The position numbers and the translations under genes were made by a program. This document shows, one piece after another, positions 16,250 through 18,677 of a stretch of 18,677 nt of DNA; the first letter of the stretch is position 1; each line of letters starts with the position of its first letter. The DNA comes from CAYQLT01 sp964418425 (GTDB lineage: Bacteria > Bacillota > Limnochordia > Limnochordales > Geochordaceae): contig CAYQLT010000052.1 in assembly GCA_964418425.1 (NCBI GenBank), positions 1 to 18,677 on the forward strand, given 5' to 3'. Under the pieces are notes generated by a model. That model was not told the DNA's origin, ran no database searches, and worked only from the letters and a program-made list of their open reading frames with translations.

Positions 16250-16854
16250 ATGGACCAGCTCTACGGTATCGAACGGGCAGCCATTCTCCTCGGTGTCCAC
16301 CCAGACACTGTTCGCCGCTGGGAACAGCAAGGGGAAATCCGGGTCCTGCGTACGCCCGGCGGTAAGCGGCGCATCCCGGAATCGGAGATCCGCAGGCTTC
16401 GGGGTGAGGTGCGGGAATCCCGGCAGCGGGTGCTCGCCATCTACGGGCGCGTGTCGTCCCACGAGCAGAAGGCCAAGGGAGACCTGGACCGCCAGGTGGC
16501 CCACATCCGGGCGGCGATGGCAGAGCAGCGGTTTGATCACATGTAACCGATGTGGCCTCCGGCCTCTCTGACCGGCGCAAAGGCCTCTTGCGGCTCATGG
16601 AGATGGCCAGGAAGGGCCAAATCACAGACATCGCGGTGACGTATAAGGGCCGTCTGACCCGGTTCGGCTTTGGCTACCTGGCCCAATACTTCGCCAGCCA
16701 CGGCGTCCGCCTCCATGTTGTGGACGGACAGGAGGATCGGAAATCCCTGCAGGAAGAGCTGGTGGATGACTTGCTGGCGATTGTGAGGAGCTTTGCGGGC
16801 AAGCTCTACGGGCTGCGGAGCCACAAGAAAGCCAGGGAACTGGGTCGGCCGTGA
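16250..16854 (+). pseudogene. tnpA: IS607-family serine recombinase TnpA, frameshifted
   Basis: The first part (16250-16546, 98 residues) has a MerR-like helix-turn-helix (IERAAILLGVHPDTVRRWEQ, then RTPGGKRRIPESEI) and the start of the serine-recombinase catalytic domain, YGRVSSHEQK, with the nucleophile serine at 69. It hits a TAA after RFDHM. The rest continues in another frame: TDVASGLSDRRKGLLRLMEM from about 16546, then TYKGRLTRFGFGYLA, QEELVDDLLAIVRSF and YGLRSHKKARELGR to 16854. Joined, the two parts make a normal IS607 TnpA of about 200 residues. Loss of one base (or gain of two) near 16538-16546 explains the break. No slippery heptamer is evident, so decay or a sequencing error is likelier than programmed frameshifting. 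The stop lies 15 bases before tnpB. Confidence 0.88.
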
Positions 16855-16869
16855 AGGCGGTGGTGGCCG

Positions 16870-18474
16870 ATGCAGGCGACGTTCCAGACGAGGATCCGGG
16901 ATGAGCGGGTCTATCCCCTGCTGGATGCCATGGCGGCGCTGTTTGGCCGGCTGATGCGCCGCCTGTTTGTCGACCTGTACGTCCGGGGCCGCAAGATCAG
17001 CGAGTGCAAGAGGCTGTACATCGCCCGCTACGGCGTCACCGCCCGCTTCTTCAACGCCCTCGCCTACGAACTCAAGGGGAGGGTCAAGGCTGCAGGGGAA
17101 GCCCGCGGCCAGCGCATGGCAACCCTCCAGGACCATATCGCCGCCACCGAAAAGGCCATCCGCCACCTCCAGAAGGAGGACAGGGCGCTTGCCTCCGGCA
17201 AGGGAAAGGCTGCGGACCTTGCGCCCCACGAGCGGGCAGAGCGCCGCTGGCGGGTCCGGTTCCGCCTGCACCAGAAAAAGCGCCGCCTGGCCATGCTCCG
17301 GGCCCGGCTGGAGGCCGAACAGGCCCATCAGGGACCGCCCTCGATCTGCTTCGGCTCCCGCAGGCGGTTCCGTGCCCAGTTCCACCTGGAGGAAAGCGGC
17401 TTTGCTTCCCACGCCGAGTGGCTGCGGGCCTGGCGGGAGGCCCGCTCGGGCTCCTTCTTCTGCCTCGGGTCCAAGGACGAGACCGGGGGCAACCAAACCT
17501 GCACCCTGCTGCCCGGCGGCGCCTTGCGGCTGCGGGTACCCGGTGCCCTGGCCCACCGGTGGGGTACCCATGTGTGGCTGAGCGGCATTCAATTCCCCTA
17601 CGGGCAAGAGGTCATCGACGCCGCCCTTTCCGCCGGCCAAGCCATCTCGTACCGGTTCGTGCGCAAAGAGGGCGTCTGGTACCTTTTCGCCACCACGCAG
17701 CGGCCGGCGGCAGAGCGGGTGACCGGCCGAGAGGCCGGGGCCCTGGGGGTGGACCTGAACCCGGACCGGGTGGCGGTGGCGGAACTGGACCGCTTTGGCA
17801 ACCCGGTGGCGGCGAGGGACATCCCCATCCGGGTGCAGGGCCGGCGCAAGGAGCAGGTGCTGGCTTCTCTGGGGGATGTGGTGGCAGACATCGTGGCGTG
17901 GGCCCGCACGTCGGGCAAGCCGGTGGTGGTGGAGCGGCTGGACTTGCGGGCGAAGAAGGCGCGGCTTTCGGAGGTGTCCGACCGGTACGCCCGAAAGCTG
18001 TCGCACTTTGCGTATGCCTCCTTTCACGCCCTGCTGGCGTCCCGGGCGGCCCGGGAGGGTGTGGAAGTCCTCTCGAAAAACCCGGCGTACACGAGTGTGA
18101 TTGGGAAAGTCAAGTTTATGGCCCGCTACGGGCTTTCGCCGCACGGAGCAGGGGCGGTGGCGATAGCCCGGCGGGGCCTTGGGTTTGGGGAGCGGCTGAG
18201 GTCCGGAAACGCCCTGCCCCTACCCGGGAGGAATCGGGGCAGGCACGTCTGGAGCGACTGGAGCCGGGTCCTCCCCAGCGTGCGTGGGCGGAGGCTGACG
18301 CACGCGCTGTACCAGCGGTCCTCCGAGGGCAGCCCAGGCAGGGGGGAACCCCTATCCGCTTCGGCACCGGCGGGCGGAGGTCCGCACGGCCCGGGGCGGG
18401 ATGGTCTGGCTTGGGTTCCGGGGTGCGATCCCCCGGCGCGAACCGTCGGGAGCACTGTTCGCCCGGCGTCGTAA
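16870..18474 (+). CDS. tnpB: TnpB-related RuvC-fold protein of the IS607-type element
   Basis: Encodes 534 residues, longer than the typical TnpB of about 400. TnpB proteins are RNA-guided nucleases that help the parent element persist. RuvC-I is LGVDLN (D295) and RuvC-II is VVVERLDLRAKKA (E355). After NPAYTSVIGKVKF (404-416) comes YGLSPHGAGAVAIARRGLGF (420-439), where the third RuvC segment is expected. There is no DxNAA aspartate and no CxxC zinc ribbon anywhere (cysteines only at 46, 160, 198, 211 and 519). NPAYTS and IARRGLGF are features of a TnpB-related subgroup, so the missing ribbon may be normal for the subgroup. Residues 70-155 are charged and helical, a likely coiled or RNA-binding region. 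The last 50 residues are Gly/Pro/Ser-rich and overlap the foldable right end. ATG 16870 follows tnpA by 15 bases in the frame of the second tnpA segment. Confidence 0.85.
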   Translation: MQATFQTRIRDERVYPLLDAMAALFGRLMRRLFVDLYVRGRKISECKRLYIARYGVTARFFNALAYELKGRVKAAGEARGQRMATLQDHIAATEKAIRHLQKEDRALASGKGKAADLAPHERAERRWRVRFRLHQKKRRLAMLRARLEAEQAHQGPPSICFGSRRRFRAQFHLEESGFASHAEWLRAWREARSGSFFCLGSKDETGGNQTCTLLPGGALRLRVPGALAHRWGTHVWLSGIQFPYGQEVIDAALSAGQAISYRFVRKEGVWYLFATTQRPAAERVTGREAGALGVDLNPDRVAVAELDRFGNPVAARDIPIRVQGRRKEQVLASLGDVVADIVAWARTSGKPVVVERLDLRAKKARLSEVSDRYARKLSHFAYASFHALLASRAAREGVEVLSKNPAYTSVIGKVKFMARYGLSPHGAGAVAIARRGLGFGERLRSGNALPLPGRNRGRHVWSDWSRVLPSVRGRRLTHALYQRSSEGSPGRGEPLSASAPAGGGPHGPGRDGLAWVPGCDPPARTVGSTVRPAS

Positions 18475-18506
18475 GCACAGCTTTACCTATCAACGCTTAC
18501 GTTTTT
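18470..18506 (+). terminator. Hairpin with U-tract after tnpB
   Basis: CGTAAGC (18470-18476) pairs perfectly with GCTTACG (18495-18501), leaving an 18-base loop and followed by TTTTT (18502-18506). The tnpB stop codon lies inside the left arm. The loop is large for an intrinsic terminator, so the structure might instead serve the right end of the element. Confidence 0.5.
18486..18496 (-). repeat. Right copy of the element's terminal inverted repeat
   Basis: CCTATCAACGC is the inverted partner of GTGTTGATAGG at 16192-16202, with one mismatch. It sits in the loop and 3' arm of the hairpin after tnpB. Confidence 0.5.
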
Positions 18507-18541
18507 AGGAGCGGTGATATGATCGGCCCGGTGAGTCGCCG

Positions 18542-18677
18542 ATGCCCGTGAAGATGAACGCGGGTCCCGACGAACCGATGCGAGGTCACCCGGCTGACCC
18601 GGACCCGTTGCTGGCAGCGCTTCGGCGGGTTTTGACGCGACAGCGGGATGTCGGTTTTGCCTACCTCTTCGGTTCAC
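18542..18677 (+). CDS. Nucleotidyltransferase-domain protein (MNT type), cut by the window end
   Basis: Only the first 45 residues are present. After DPLLAALRRVLTRQRDVGF comes AYLFGS, the start of the GSxxxGxxxxxSDxD active-site motif of small minimal nucleotidyltransferases. These proteins often pair with a HEPN-domain partner as a toxin-antitoxin pair in which the MNT protein adds AMP to the toxin; whether a HEPN gene follows is outside the window. ATG 18542 is chosen, with GGTGAG 6 bases upstream. GTG 18548, ATG 18554 and ATG 18578 are in-frame alternatives, and an in-frame TGA at 18515 closes the frame upstream. It begins 36 bases after the putative end of the IS607-type element. Confidence 0.65.
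   Translation, partial: MPVKMNAGPDEPMRGHPADPDPLLAALRRVLTRQRDVGFAYLFGS

Larger units (their letters stand above)
16173..18506 (+). mobile_element. IS607-type insertion element with TnpB-related accessory gene
   Basis: A MerR-like/serine-resolvase gene (tnpA) followed directly by a TnpB-related gene is the defining arrangement of IS607-family elements, which move by a serine recombinase and make no target duplication. The ends are estimates. An 11-base inverted repeat (16192-16202 and 18486-18496, 10 of 11 matching) and a foldable right end suggest the element runs from about 16.17 to 18.51 kb. The tnpA gene is frameshifted, so the copy cannot move by itself as read here. It lies between the alpha/beta hydrolase and a nucleotidyltransferase gene. 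Confidence 0.8.
18414..18506 (+). ncRNA. Candidate omega-RNA (right-end RNA) scaffold
   Basis: The 3' end of tnpB folds well. GGTTC (18414-18418) pairs with GAACC (18440-18444) and encloses CGGGG/CCCCG (18419-18423 with 18431-18435). GCGAAC (18438-18443) can alternatively pair with GTTCGC (18457-18462). A last hairpin and U-run end the segment. TnpB guides are typically made from the 3' end of the tnpB transcript reaching across the element's right end, so this is where a scaffold would lie. The 5' limit is unknown and no homology to a known RNA is claimed. Confidence 0.35.

Noticed and set aside
16552..16854. Second part of tnpA as an independent gene starting at GTG 16552
   Set aside because: It begins in the middle of the recombinase catalytic domain and lacks the nucleophile serine; it is the downstream piece of a frameshifted gene.
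16537..18144. 535-codon minus-strand open frame opposite tnpB
   Set aside because: The plus strand carries recognisable RuvC motifs; the minus-strand product is low in complexity and matches no family I know.

Overview
This is a GC-rich bacterial window (third codon positions mostly G or C). Short spacers, many GTG starts and strong GGAGG-type ribosome sites fit a high-GC Firmicutes-like lineage such as Limnochordia, Symbiobacterium or Thermaerobacter. This taxonomic guess rests on overall style and on the mix of families (MurR/RpiR regulator, XPB-associated-domain protein, IS607-type element). No rRNA or marker gene fixes it.

Left part (1-3300): a short unrecognised reading frame, a DinB-superfamily protein, and a 671-residue protein of the helicase-associated (XPB/Ssl2-type) domain family that carries no helicase motor. 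It converges on a minus-strand glutamate dehydrogenase gene (3330-4652) across a GC-rich hairpin.

Central part (4809-14808): ten kilobases of tightly packed plus-strand genes that look like one operon. They are a MurR/RpiR-type regulator divergent from the glutamate dehydrogenase, an M20 amidohydrolase of the carbamoylase type, a metal-dependent amidohydrolase of the ATZ/TRZ type with some HutF-like features, a complete branched-chain-amino-acid-type ABC importer (binding protein, two permeases, two ATPases), and a full-length urocanate hydratase. I infer a module that imports a nitrogenous compound, plausibly urocanate, histidine or a derivative, and breaks it down toward glutamate. The divergent glutamate dehydrogenase would then feed the carbon into 2-oxoglutarate. 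Histidine ammonia-lyase (HutH), imidazolonepropionase (HutI) and formylglutamate deformylase (HutG) are not in the window. The two hydrolases may be unusual replacements or may act on another substrate. Several gene junctions carry short degenerate tandem repeats.

Right part (14877-18677): a secreted or membrane-anchored alpha/beta hydrolase on the minus strand, then an IS607-type element of about 2.3 kb. The element has a frameshifted serine-resolvase gene (tnpA) and an intact gene for a TnpB-related protein that lacks the usual zinc ribbon and a recognisable third RuvC aspartate. Its right end is strongly foldable and is a candidate omega-RNA and terminator. The window ends inside a small nucleotidyltransferase gene (MNT type). 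No tRNA, rRNA or CRISPR array was seen.
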